Assembly: GCF_000372725.1 (NCBI RefSeq)
Contig: NW_005195584.1
Span: 198,246-262,245, forward strand
Direction: 5' to 3'
DNA: 64,000 nt
From: Emiliania huxleyi CCMP1516
Lineage: Eukaryota > Haptophyta > Isochrysidales > Noelaerhabdaceae
Below the pieces are notes generated by a model. It did no database searches. It was not told the DNA's origin and saw only the letters and a program-made list of their open reading frames with translations. Position numbers and translations under genes: made by a program. Of the stretch, positions 52,091-63,763 are shown one piece after another (positions within the stretch are counted from its first letter, which is position 1; the number at the start of each line of letters is the position of its first letter).

Positions 52091-52165
52091 CGCTGTATCA
52101 AGGCACCTCAGGACAGCAGCACTCGAGAAGAGAAAATCGCGTGGGCAGATCAGACCGACAGCAGA

Positions 52166-52345
52166 GTCCTCCCATCCCTCCCTTGGGTTGTCCGTTTTCT
52201 TTCTTTCTTTAGCAGAGAAGAGGCAGACTCCCCAGGGTGGGCGACGGCTAGCGCATCACACTCTCCTCTCCTTAAAATCCCTGTGTGGTGGCGGCGTGCC
52301 GTTCTCCCATCCCTCCCTTGGGTTGTGTGTTTTCTTTCTTTCTTT
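52166..52345 (+). repeat. TTTC-tailed repeat, tandem copies
   Basis: A short copy (52166-52210) and a fuller copy (52237-52345) share the CCCATCCCTCCCTTGGGTTG block and the TTTTCTTTCTTTCTTT tail. The second ends TTTTAG directly before an ATG. Confidence 0.75.
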
Positions 52346-52349
52346 TAGC

Positions 52350-52907
52350 ATGTCTCTGCTCGTCTTCCTGCTCCTCGCTCGGCCGGGCGGTGGCACGGGT
52401 GATGCGGAGGCGTCGCCGCCGCGCTTGCGCGTGCGCGGGGCGGCGCCGGAGCCCACCTGCTGGCACCGCCACGGCGCGACGCCCGGGGGCGGGAAGACTC
52501 AGGGCGAGGCTCAAATGCAGCTCCACAACGAGCATTCTGACGCCGAGAAGCTCTCTGGCGACGAGCAGCGGCGGAGAGGCCTGGGCGATCGGGCCGATTC
52601 GGCGGCGCGCGGCCTAGCGCGCGGCGTGCAGGCACCCCGCCCGCCCACGGCCGCAGCGGCGTGGCTGGCGAGAACCGCCCTCACCTTCTCGGCGAGAATG
52701 GCGAAACTCTTCTCGCAGTCATACCTCCAAAATGGCGACTCGCGTGGCACGATTGGCCCTCTGGCGCGCTCGATGCCCAGCCCCGCGGCGCCCGCGCGCC
52801 GCGCAAAGCTGGACATCAAGCTACGACATGGGCGTGCTTTGCTCCCTTCGGCGTCGAATCTCACGCTTCTTGATCAATTTCGGCGTTCGGATTACGTCGA
52901 AATATAG
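52350..52907 (+). CDS. hypothetical ORF with signal-like start
   Basis: Frame of 185 residues from an ATG placed one base after a CTTT tail plus TAG. It starts with a hydrophobic MSLLVFLLLARPGGGTGDAE, which may be a signal peptide. The rest is Arg/Ala-rich and has no known domain, ending LDQFRRSDYVEI. The upstream repeat could provide a splice acceptor. It may be a small secreted protein or a chance frame. Confidence 0.3.
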   Translation: MSLLVFLLLARPGGGTGDAEASPPRLRVRGAAPEPTCWHRHGATPGGGKTQGEAQMQLHNEHSDAEKLSGDEQRRRGLGDRADSAARGLARGVQAPRPPTAAAAWLARTALTFSARMAKLFSQSYLQNGDSRGTIGPLARSMPSPAAPARRAKLDIKLRHGRALLPSASNLTLLDQFRRSDYVEI

Positions 52908-53109
52908 AAGTCCTTCACTTCAATCCTTTTTTCTTTCGCAGGAACCTGAGCCAACACCCATCGGCCGGTGGCTGGCACGGAAATCCCGAAAGGGTGGTGT
53001 TCGCTCCAATCTCCTTTCTTCCTCTCTTCCTCTCCCCCTTCCCGCCGCTCCCCCCCTCGCCGCACCCGTCCCCCCACCGCCCTCGCCGCCCCCCCTTCTG
53101 CCGTCCCCA

Positions 53110-53310
53110 CGGGGAAACCCAAAGCGCAGACTAACCCTCGGAGAACCGTGTTTATTTTACCTCGGCCCTTTCCCTGCGAACGCGCACCCCCAGGGCTAGG
53201 GCTCTCTAGCCCGTAGCCCGATGCCAATCATCCGGCCCGCTGGGTGCGCTTCTTAGCTCCCCGGCCCTGGATGTGCGGTTGATGACTGCACTCCAAGACC
53301 AAGTGCTCCA
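53110..53310 (+). repeat. dispersed repeat R3, copy 3
   Basis: Same ordered blocks as 7480-7670, then CCCTGGATG, GTTGATGACTGCACTCCAAG and GTGCTCCAA; the last part is shared with 58975-59040. Confidence 0.7.
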
Positions 53311-53339
53311 AGGGCTCTTTACCCTATTCTGACTCGCTG

Positions 53340-53420
53340 CTGAGGGAGGGTGTAGAGGATGCAGAGTGTAGAGCGCTGTAGTAAGAGCTGTAGAGCTGTA
53401 GAGCGCTCTGGAGCGCTAGC
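53340..53420 (+). repeat. solo end of the TGTAGAG TIR family
   Basis: CTGAGGGAGGGTGTAGAGGA and the following GTAGAG units match the left arm of the 35997-36871 element. No opposite arm is visible nearby, so this is a fragment. Confidence 0.75.
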
Positions 53421-53670
53421 TCAAAAGTGTCAGCTACGTAGGTACGTAGGACATGGATATGGATCGCAACGTCCAATTCGTGTGATTTATACCCCGTTTA
53501 ACTATACTAATCTTCTGCAAGGCAGGTTGATGTTATTGAATTTAACTGGGGCAAGGGGGAGGCACCGAAGAACATAAATGCATCGGGCGATGGTGGTATG
53601 GCCGTGAACGAGGGCCACGACGGCGGCTCAAGCGGGAGGGAGCGGAGACGGTGGGCAGAGAGCGAAGTGG

Positions 53671-54102
53671 GTGAGACTGATGATGCTCCTTCGACTTCGG
53701 GAGCGGTTCCGCTGCTGGGCGAGCTTCAGGATGGTGCTCACGCGAAAAGGAATCGACGCGATGTACAAAGCATACAAGAAGAGGAGAAAGAAGAGGAGAG
53801 GCGCCAGAGATGACGAAACAGAAGCTAGTGCAGACGAGGGCAGGGTAGACCCGGGGACGGCGGAGGCGGACCAGACGGCATCGACCGCCGAGGGAACGTT
53901 GGGAAGAGGCACGAGGAGGGCGGCGACCTCAACCGACTATGGAGGACCCGTCACCAGACGACGCAGGGCGGACGACGGTGAGGCGGAGCAGTCGCGCAGG
54001 GCGAGACGAGGGAGGGAGCAGGACGTTGCGGAGATCAGCAGGAGGATGTACGAAGAGATTAGGAGCAGCAGGGACCCGAGGGACCATGTGGAAGACGGCT
54101 AG
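53671..54102 (+). CDS. charged hypothetical ORF, possibly transposon-derived
   Basis: Frame of 143 residues, strongly basic then mixed-charge (KKRRKKRRGARDDETEASAD, RRRRADDGEAEQSRRARRGR). It ends 13 bases before the TTTA-tailed repeat, which in orientation would be its 3' end. That suggests a decayed retroposon protein rather than a host gene. No known domain. Confidence 0.3.
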   Translation: MRLMMLLRLRERFRCWASFRMVLTRKGIDAMYKAYKKRRKKRRGARDDETEASADEGRVDPGTAEADQTASTAEGTLGRGTRRAATSTDYGGPVTRRRRADDGEAEQSRRARRGREQDVAEISRRMYEEIRSSRDPRDHVEDG

Positions 54103-54114
54103 TGCTAGTCCCCC

Positions 54115-54245
54115 ATCGGGAGGACGACCCCGGCTAGCCGCCGACCACACCCACAAAGAACCCTGCACAAAGACCGCAGGGCGGGGACCTGTTCCTTTTT
54201 ACCCATCTCCTAGTAGAGGTGTCCGTTTTATTTATTTATTGGCCG
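54115..54245 (+). repeat. TTTA-tailed retroposon-like repeat, copy B
   Basis: Inverted relative to the copy at 2828-2960 and highly similar to it. It ends GTCCGTTTTATTTATTTATT. Confidence 0.7.
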
Positions 54246-54499
54246 ATGACCACTGGGGGAGCGTGAACTTTGGATTCATGTGAGCATCACTACCGGCGGA
54301 AGCTTAAAAGAGGCAAACGACAAACTTGCCCACGCCTATAGCGAGAGCCGGATTCTCAAATTGCTGCCCGCTTAACATATGTCGGGTAAAGCGCGGGTTT
54401 TCTTCCCGGTTCGCCATAGGGCAGGCTTAGGATCGTGCCGCTCCTCGCCGCCACCGCGAGCTACAGCACACGAGCTCGCGTCGGAAGGGGGGATCTGCC

Positions 54500-56179
54500 A
54501 TGGTGCGTCGGCCGCCGCCCCCCGCGTGCACCGTCGTCTCTCTCCATGCGCCCGCCGCTCCGCCCTGCCGCGTGCGCGCGTGCGCACAGCTCTCTCCGGA
54601 GCTCCGCTGTAGGTTGAGGTCCGGTTCCTGCTGCTGGAGACGGCGATGGGCTTTGCCATCTTCGACCGAAAGGAGTCGGACGAGATTGGCGCCGAGCTGG
54701 CGGACGCACAGAAGGCGACGCCCGACTTTTCTCGCTTCTCCAAGATTTGCGCGCTCCGCGGCTTTATGCCGTTTACGTCGGCAGAGGACGCCCTCGAAAA
54801 TATCAACGACTTGGGGGAGGGTGTGCTCTCCCCGGTGCTGCGGACGGCGGTGGAGACGAATGTGCCCGCCGCCAAGGCGGGCAAGAAGGCCAAGGCGGCC
54901 CTCGGCGTCGGCGAGGAGAAGATCGGCAAGGCCATCCAGGAGGAGCTCGGCACGCCGGTCGTGTGCAACGACCTCACGCGCGAGCTGCTGCGGGGCTGCC
55001 GGGTGCACATCTCGACCTTCCTGTCCGGGCTGCGGACGGGCGACGTGGAGCGCGCGCAGCTGGGCCTCGCCCACTCCTACTCGCGCTGCAAGGTCAAGTT
55101 TGATGTCAACCGCGCCGACAAGCACATCATCCAGTCGATAGCGATCCTCGACACGCTCGACAAGGACATCAACACCTTCGCGATGCGCGTGCGCGAGTGG
55201 TACTCGTGGCACTTCCCGGAGCTGCTCAAGATCGTGTCCGATAACTACATGTACGCCGCGCTCGTCACACTCATCCGGCGGCGCGACTCGCTCTCGACGG
55301 AGCGGCTGCCGGAGCTCGAGCGCGTCGTGATGGACGCCGACAAGGCAAAGGCGGTGCTCGACGCGTCAAAGCACTCGATGGGGATGGACATCTCGGACAT
55401 CGACCTGCTCAACATCGAGACCTTTGCGCAGCGCGTGATGAAGCTCGCGGAATACCGCCGCTCCCTGCAGGAGTACCTGCACAACAAGATGAATGCCGTC
55501 GCGCCAAACCTGCAAGCCCTGATCGGCGCGCTCCACACGCCGCACACCCAATTCGCGAGGCTGAGGCTGAGGCCGAAAGCGAACCCCCCCCCCCCCCCCC
55601 CTCTTTTCCCTCTTGCGGGGGGACCCCCCCCCCCCCCCCCTTCCCCCTTCCCCCTCTCCCCCAGGCGACCAGGTCGGCGCGCGGCTCATCTCGCACGCGG
55701 GCTCGCTGACCAACCTGTCAAAGTACCCCGCATCGACGGTGCAGATCCTGGGCGCCGAGAAGGCGCTCTTCCGCGCGCTCAAGACGAAGGGCAACACGCC
55801 CAAGTACGGGCTCATCTTCCACTCCTCCTTCATCGGCCGCGCCGCCGCAAAGAACAAGGGCCGCATCTCGCGCTACCTCGCAAACAAGTGCTCCATCGCG
55901 TGCCGGATCGACAACTTTTCGGACGAGCCGACCTCCAAGTTCGGGGACAAGCTCAAGGAGCAGGTGGAGCAGCGGCTGCGCTTCTACGACTCTGGCGAGG
56001 CGCCCAAGAAGAACGTCGACGCGATGAGGGAGGTGCTGGACGAGCTGCGGGCCGAGGCAGGCGGAAAGCCCGACAAGGAGGGCAAGAAGGAGAAGAAGAA
56101 GAAGAAGCGCGAGGCGGCCGACGAGGCCGCGGCCGAGGAGCCGAAGAAGAAGAAAAAGAAGAAGAAGGACAAGGACTGA
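54500..56179 (+). CDS. NOP56: NOP56, box C/D snoRNP core protein
   Basis: Three exons (54500-54502, 54613-55525, 55665-56179) give 476 residues in frame. The first coding exon is just ATG. Its intron is GT-AG (110 nt) and the second is GC-AG (139 nt). NOP56 joins fibrillarin, NOP58 and the 15.5K protein to guide 2'-O-methylation of rRNA in the nucleolus. The spliced start [19 protein letters not shown] aligns with the family N-terminus. The NOSIC region is [20 protein letters not shown] then [14 protein letters not shown]. The Nop domain includes [40 protein letters not shown] and [19 protein letters not shown]. The tail is the usual Lys/Glu-Lys/Asp block. Without the micro-exon the frame would start at MGFAIFD and lose conserved residues. 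Confidence 0.92.
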
Positions 56180-56557
56180 GCGGGAGTGTCGGGCAGTGTG
56201 TGGCGCAGCGCGGAGCCGGAAAATGATCACGGCGCGCCTGGGGACGCGTTATGTCGGGGAGTCAGTATGAGAGTTCTGTGCGCATGTTCTTCTGTACGTT
56301 GTCATTACCATACGCCAGTAATAAGAATCGGTACGGAAAAGAGCGAGTGGGAGGAACACAAGCATTTCGGAGACGGACCATTTGGGCCTCTGCGCTCTGG
56401 CTCTGCGCTCTGGGTCTGGCCTCTGGCAGTGGCACCTCTGCGCACTGCGGCCGGCGCGCGGGGCGGCGCAATCGCGCTGGCGCGCGCCCCCCGGCGCGCG
56501 CGCAGCGGAGGATGGGCAAAGGGGTTGGCCGATGACTCCTCAGAGGAGCAGTCCTGT
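56180..56557. other. convergent 3' region
   Basis: Between NOP56 and enolase stop codons. A GGCGCGCG-rich segment (56450-56510) is the only feature. Confidence 0.5.
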
Positions 56558-58703
<2,146 letters not shown>

Positions 58704-58816
58704 GTGAGTCCCTATGGAGAGTCAGGAGACGATGAGGAGGCCGAATATCTGTGTGAGAGGGGCCGCGGCGGCGAGGTCGCAGCCGAGGGGTTGCGAGATG
58801 AGCAGGCTCGAACAAA

Positions 58817-59040
58817 AGAAAACACGCCCCTTTCGTTTTTAGGCGCAGAACGGAGACCCGCGTCCTTTCTTCCCTGTGTATGAGCGAGCTCTCTCTCTCT
58901 AGCCCGCAGCCCGATGCCGATCCATCCGGCCGCCGCGGTGCTTCAATCAAGGTTCAAGCCGCTTCATTCATAGCTCCCCGGCCCCCGGCCCTGGATGCGA
59001 GGTTATCGACTGCACTCCAAGTGCCCCAAAGTGCTCAATC
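58817..59040 (+). repeat. dispersed repeat R3, diverged copy
   Basis: Matches R3 through CGCAGAACGGAGACCCG, TAGCCCG and CCCGATGCC, AGCTCCCCGGCCC, GACTGCACTCCAAGTG and CAAAGTGCTC. It is longer and more diverged than the other copies. Confidence 0.55.
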
Positions 59041-59426
59041 AAGTGCAAGTAAGTGTGAAAGTGAGTGAGTGAGAGTGTACGAGTAGAGTGAGGCAAGCCT
59101 TCCCAGGCAAGCCCTTCCTATTTCGCAAAGAAAAACCGACGGAGGGCGAGACGATCGAGGGGTCCCGTACCATGGTCCATGCGGTGTGAGCTCTGTGTCT
59201 TGATTTGCCAACAACATACCTAAACACAATGCGGAATCGACCCTATCCAGTGCTCAAGGCTCAAATAAAAACGGACGATTTTGCGTCGGCACATTTCCAT
59301 GTGTGCGCGCGCATGCATGAAGACGGTAAGTCTAATCGACTCAGTCACCGCCACACACGACAGATTTGATGCCACTGCCAATGCACGCATCAAGACGACG
59401 GACAGGAAGAAGAAGCAAAATGCTGC

Positions 59427-59693
59427 GTGGCCACAAACCCGTGTGTAGAAAGAACGCGTCGATGTGGGTTCGGCTGGATCGAAGCGGATCAGGAGTGCCA
59501 TGCAGAATGTAGCGGCACTGAGGCGCTAGACATGGGGCAGACAGAGTACTGCGCCTCCTTGGGGTACACTTTTTGCTATGTACGGATCTATCCCCGTGCA
59601 CAACGAATTCGGAAGAAGAAGGCGCAGCGGAATTCAAGGCGGGTGACTTCTGCCCGGGGTTTGGATGCGGGTGGCTGGTGCGACTTGTACTAG
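59427..59693 (+). CDS. Cys-rich module fragment
   Basis: Frame of 88 residues with RCGFGWIEADQECHAECSG then EYCASLGYTFCYV. The C-G-x2-W-x2-A-x3-C-x3-C spacing recalls small secreted Cys modules repeated in oomycete, fungal and algal surface proteins. A tandem 27-bp duplication and a hydrophobic segment follow in other frames (59755-59900). This may be an exon of a secreted or membrane protein whose other exons I cannot place. Confidence 0.3.
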   Translation: MATNPCVERTRRCGFGWIEADQECHAECSGTEALDMGQTEYCASLGYTFCYVRIYPRAQRIRKKKAQRNSRRVTSARGLDAGGWCDLY

Positions 59694-60361
59694 CGATTGC
59701 CGAGAGGAGTCCTGCGCGTGCGATGGGGCGCAGGGCGCAAGCTGCTGCGCGGTGACTCGTCAGCACCCAGGATGCCGACGCACTCGTCAGCACCCAGGAT
59801 GCCGACGTACTACTTGATCGCGGGGATATACGTCGGGTACATGATTCTCTCAAGCCTGGCGCTATACCTTTGCACGCGGCAGCACAGAGCAAGGCTGGTG
59901 GCGACGCTCACGGAGCAGTGCGGGTTGGGTGGACGAGTCCCTTCTACCAAAGCCCGAGCCAACACGGGTCAAGCTCGAGGCAAAGAGGCTCGTATACCAC
60001 ATCGACGTGATTCTGCCTCGAAGCAGCGTGACAAGCGCACGACCGGTTTCAACGGCAGTGCCGCTGGTGTCGGAGGCGTCTGTGCCCATCATCGTGGAGG
60101 CCATTCCAGTGTAGCATCGCGGATCCAAGCGGTGAATCGAACCAGACTCCTGTGGCATAGCCTCACGCTCGACACGGGTGGGTCAATCACACACTCCTTT
60201 GCGCGCCGTGCCGCCACCCCGAACCGGCCGGAAAGAGAGGAGAGGGACGGTTTTCGATGGACCGTACCTCGCACTGGCTGAGAGGGCAAAAGAAGGAATA
60301 GATTTCCCTTTAATTATAGCGCACGTGGCAAGGGTGTGCAAGGACGTACGGAAGTCGAAGT

Positions 60362-60829
60362 ATGTCGTCGCCGCGTGAGTACCGCATGCGCGCCGCGCTT
60401 CACCCGCCGCTATTTCCCGGACCCGTGGCGACCAACGACACCACCGCGGCCGACATCGGCATGACAACACCACCCTCGCTGCCGCCGCCCAGTGCGCTGC
60501 TCCTCCCGGTGCCTGACGACGACCTGTTTGGCTGGTCAGCGCCTCCGGTCGTGACCGGCAGGGACGATGCCCTGCTGGCAAAGCTCTCAGGCAAGAGCTC
60601 GAGCGCCCTCACTGCCAACGACCTTCGTCTCCTCATTATCCAGCACCGGCTGCCTGTCCCACTTGTCGAGGGTGGTCGGCGCCTAGCAGAGCTCAAGAAG
60701 CAGGTCGCCCACGCCCATCGATGTGCCTATCCCGTGCGCCGCTCGCGTCGCTCCGCGCGGTCGTCGCGGGGCAGTGCAGCAGGCAGGAGGAGCTCGAGCA
60801 GAGCTTCACGCGCACCGCTGTGCAGGTAG
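60362..60829 (+). CDS. hypothetical protein with SAP-like helix pair
   Basis: Frame of 155 residues. The N-terminal half is Pro-rich. The segment LTANDLRLLIIQHRLPVPLV then EGGRRLAELKKQVAHAH looks like a SAP-type helix-extended loop-helix, often used for DNA binding. The last 35 residues are Arg/Ser-rich and may be intron. It is not assigned to a family. Confidence 0.3.
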   Translation: MSSPREYRMRAALHPPLFPGPVATNDTTAADIGMTTPPSLPPPSALLLPVPDDDLFGWSAPPVVTGRDDALLAKLSGKSSSALTANDLRLLIIQHRLPVPLVEGGRRLAELKKQVAHAHRCAYPVRRSRRSARSSRGSAAGRRSSSRASRAPLCR

Positions 60830-61034
60830 TAGACCTCGCGTTCTTCACCCTTGTTCTTCGTGTCACCACACACTGTCCTCCTCTGTCCTGCGCGTGCGCA
60901 CCCCGGCTCGTGTGAAGCCGTGTGCGTCCTTTCTCTGGACATTTGAGTTTAAAGCAACACGAGAATTGGTGCGCGGGAACAAAGCCAGGCGCTCTGGGGC
61001 ATATGCGCGGATCGCGCTCTTCTGTGCGCCGCGC

Positions 61035-62467
61035 GAGTGATTCTGAGATCAGGTTGGGCGACTGGCAGACATTTCAAAAATTTGGCGCCGCAGGCGCCCG
61101 CTGCGTGCCCACCATGGTTGGGCGCGCAGCGAAGAAAATTTTGCGCTCTCCGACAGCCTTTTCTAATAGGAAAATGGCCTCTACTCGGCGCCATACCGCT
61201 TGTCGGCGCACAGCGGAGTTCGCAAGCCGGACCTGCTGCCTTCCCTTCTACGTAATTTCAGAATGGAGGCTCAAACGCAGCGCAGGGCTCAGACCAAGTG
61301 CAAGTCGATTTGTACCAAAGTTGGTAGACAGTGCCAAAACCGCGGAACCGAAAATGGCGTTTAATTTCGCGCACCTGCTGTCCGCCGCCTGCGGCGGCGC
61401 TCCGCACCGCTTGAGGCGCCTGCGGCGCCCCTGGCGGCGCGCTGTCGTCCGCGCGCCCCTCTGTGGTTTTCGTGGGGGGCTCGGCTCGTATGTCTCGATT
61501 TGTACCGGATTTCGACGTTAGTGGCAAAACTGCGGAACCGAAAATGGCGTTTAATTTTGCGCACCTGCTGTCCGCCGCCTGCGGCGGCGCTCCGCGCCGC
61601 TTGGGGCGCCTGCGGCGCCCCCCTGGCAGGTGGCAGGGCAGTGTGTACGGCTGCGGGCGTGCGCCCGGTACACCACCGGCGCTCTATGGCGTGCTCCGGG
61701 GGAGCACGACTACGCAGTCGTGGCTTCCACACGCGAGAGAGTGGCTTCTACATTTACGAAAACATTGGGCGTCCCTAGTGCCGCATCCATAAGAAGTGAC
61801 GTCACGGTTCCAGGAGCGCCTGGCGGCACAGCTTAGAGTGTGGCAGCCGAGCGCCGGCCACGACTATCGAGTCGCCGTCGCGGAGCTGAGGGCTGGCCGA
61901 CGGGTGGCGCGGTCTTCCTCCCAGCGCCACCCATCGGTCAGCCCTCAGATCGATCGATCGGCGCTCAAAGTCGCTTCAGATCCGAGAAAGCTGCTGGCGC
62001 CGCTGCCGATCCCAGCCGCGACGCCAGCAGCTTCCTCTGCTCTCCAATGCGCCGAGAAGCGACGCGGCGGTGCTCGGCTCGCCATGCACGATGACGGATC
62101 CGCTGGGTGCTCGTCGGCCGGTCCGGTGGCACCCTATTCGCGCGTCACCTGCCGGCGTCCCGACGACAGCCTCGCGCCGCCGCTGATGGAGGGGCGGTCG
62201 GCGCCGCTGCCGCCGCGCCGCCGGTGGGAGAGGCACTGGTGGTGGCCTGGGCGGCCCTCCGCCGCCGCTCGGCGCGCCCGGGCAGCGGTGGCAGCCTGCG
62301 CCGCCACCGCTTCGAGAGGGCGCCCCCCGCTTCGAGCGGGCGCCCCCGCTTCCAGCGGGCGCCCGGGACGGGTTCCCCGCTTCGAGCGGGGAGATGCGGC
62401 CTGGGATTCGCTTTCTGAAATGTCTGCCTCCAAAGGGGAAACGCCCAACCTGATCTCAGAATCACTC
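61035..62467 (-). mobile_element. 1.4-kb TIR element, copy 2 (inverted)
   Basis: The reverse complement of 3637-5074 with only scattered differences and the same TIR (GAGTGATTCTGAGATCAGGT). The flanks (CGCGC at left, GCGCGCGC at right) are GC-simple, so a duplication cannot be judged. Frames conserved between the copies show no transposase signature. Confidence 0.85.
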
Positions 62468-62839
62468 GCGCGCGCAGCCTGCGGGCCCTCGACCAGCCGC
62501 GCCCCCCAGAAGCAGAACGACGCGACGCCCCGCGGCTCGCGCGAACGCGCCCCCGCAGCGGCACGGCGCACGCAGAGCGGGTGTGCGGATGGTCTCCACG
62601 AGAGCACAACTTAGGCAGACGGCATCAATTAGTGGCTCTTTGTTGTGGCAAGAAGATGTAAAGAAAACGCTCACCTCGCTCTCACCTCTGACACGCGCGC
62701 ACCGTGCACCGTCCTCCCTTTGTGCTGACCAGACAACACTACGTACCAGCGCGCTAGGATGTGCGGGAGCCCAATGCACGAGGGCCTCGCGATACACGTA
62801 CCTCGCTCAGGTGTTCCGGTCGGGAGGACTCGGTCTCGC
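62468..62839. other. intergenic
   Basis: 372 bases between the TIR element and the MGGCSS gene stop. Nothing is recognised. Confidence 0.5.
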
Positions 62840-63763
62840 TTACTTCCAGTGCTGGGCGCTGATGCGCTTGGTGCCCCACTGCGCCGCAGCCGGCTCGGCA
62901 GGCGCCGGGGCGTCGGCCGGCTCCTCGTCGAGGGCGGGGCGGGAGGGCATGCACTTCGGCGCGGCGGGCAGGAGGTTCGAGAAGGCCTTGGATAGCTTCT
63001 GGATCAGCGTCGGCTTCTCCTCCTCCTCCTCGGGAGCGACCGCGGGCGCCTCCTCCACCGCCGTCTCGGGCGCCGCCTCCGGAGCAGCCTCAGGCGCAGC
63101 CTCCTCGGCCACAGGCTCCGGAGAAGGCTCCGGAGCCGCCTCAGCCGGCACCTCCTCGTTCAGCGCCTCCTCTGCCGCCGCCTCCTCGACCTGCGGCTCC
63201 TCGATCACCGGGGTGGAGTCCTTGCGCGGCGAAAAGACCGCGGCAATCACACCAAAGATGGACTCCTCGGGGCGCAGAGTGGGGACCGCATCGGCAGCCG
63301 CGGCCGCCGCGGCCGCCGCCGCCTCCTCTGGCGCCTCCACGTCAATCAGCGCGCGTACTATTGGCGCCTCCACCGCCTCGACCGGCGCGTCGGCCTCCGC
63401 CGCCTCGGTCTTGGCAGCCTCAACAGAGGGCTCAGACTTGCGGCCCGACACGTACTCAACCAACTTGTCCACCAAGGAGGGCGCCTTGGTCGGCTCGGCC
63501 GGCGGCTGCTCCTCGGCCGCCTCGACAGGCGCCGCCCCGGCCTCAGCGACCGAACCCTCCTCCTTGTGCTCCTCTGCCGCCGCCGCCTCCGCCTCGGGCT
63601 CCACGTCCGAGCGTGCGGCCGCCGCGTCGGCGGCGGGCGTCTCGGTGGGCGCGACGTCGGGCGTGGTGTCGACAGCGGTGGTGTCGGCGGGAATGCTGGT
63701 CGGCTCTGGCTGCGGGACCGGCTCGGCGGTGTTGTCGTACGTCTTTGAGCTGCAGCCACCCAT
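62840..63763 (-). CDS. acidic Ala/Glu-rich protein with N-myristoylation/palmitoylation signal
   Basis: Frame of 307 residues starting at the ATG at 63763, which gives MGGCSSKTYDNT. Gly2 with Ser6 fits N-myristoyltransferase and Cys4 fits palmitoylation, so the protein is probably anchored to a membrane such as the plasma or flagellar membrane. The body is mainly Ala, Glu, Pro and Val (AEEAAPEAAPEAAPETAVEE). Three less biased segments recur at intervals: SLVDKLVEYVSGRK, ESIFGVIAAVFSPRK and TLIQKLSKAFSNLLP. Each is a short amphipathic helix and each could bind a partner or a lipid surface. The C-terminus is QWGTKRISAQHWK. No family is recognised. Confidence 0.65.
   Translation of the reverse strand: MGGCSSKTYDNTAEPVPQPEPTSIPADTTAVDTTPDVAPTETPAADAAAARSDVEPEAEAAAAEEHKEEGSVAEAGAAPVEAAEEQPPAEPTKAPSLVDKLVEYVSGRKSEPSVEAAKTEAAEADAPVEAVEAPIVRALIDVEAPEEAAAAAAAAAADAVPTLRPEESIFGVIAAVFSPRKDSTPVIEEPQVEEAAAEEALNEEVPAEAAPEPSPEPVAEEAAPEAAPEAAPETAVEEAPAVAPEEEEEKPTLIQKLSKAFSNLLPAAPKCMPSRPALDEEPADAPAPAEPAAAQWGTKRISAQHWK

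Larger units (their letters stand above)
58704..60361. other. intergenic, small repeats, possible gene fragments
   Basis: Contains a diverged R3 repeat (58817-59040), the Cys-rich fragment at 59427-59693 and a 27-bp tandem duplication (59755-59808). The plus frame at 59791 and onward contains a membrane-span-like stretch (YYLIAGIYVGYMILSSLALY). No complete gene could be assembled. Confidence 0.4.

Noticed and set aside
50558..52348. Plus-strand 596-codon frame
   Set aside because: Antisense of the KH gene; composition is Arg/Gly/Ala with no domain.
60115..60165. GAATCGAACC resembling a tRNA T-arm on the minus strand
   Set aside because: Flanking bases do not form a T-stem or the rest of a cloverleaf.
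61463..62614. Open frames in TIR copy 2
   Set aside because: Same reason as for copy 1; no domain or start context.
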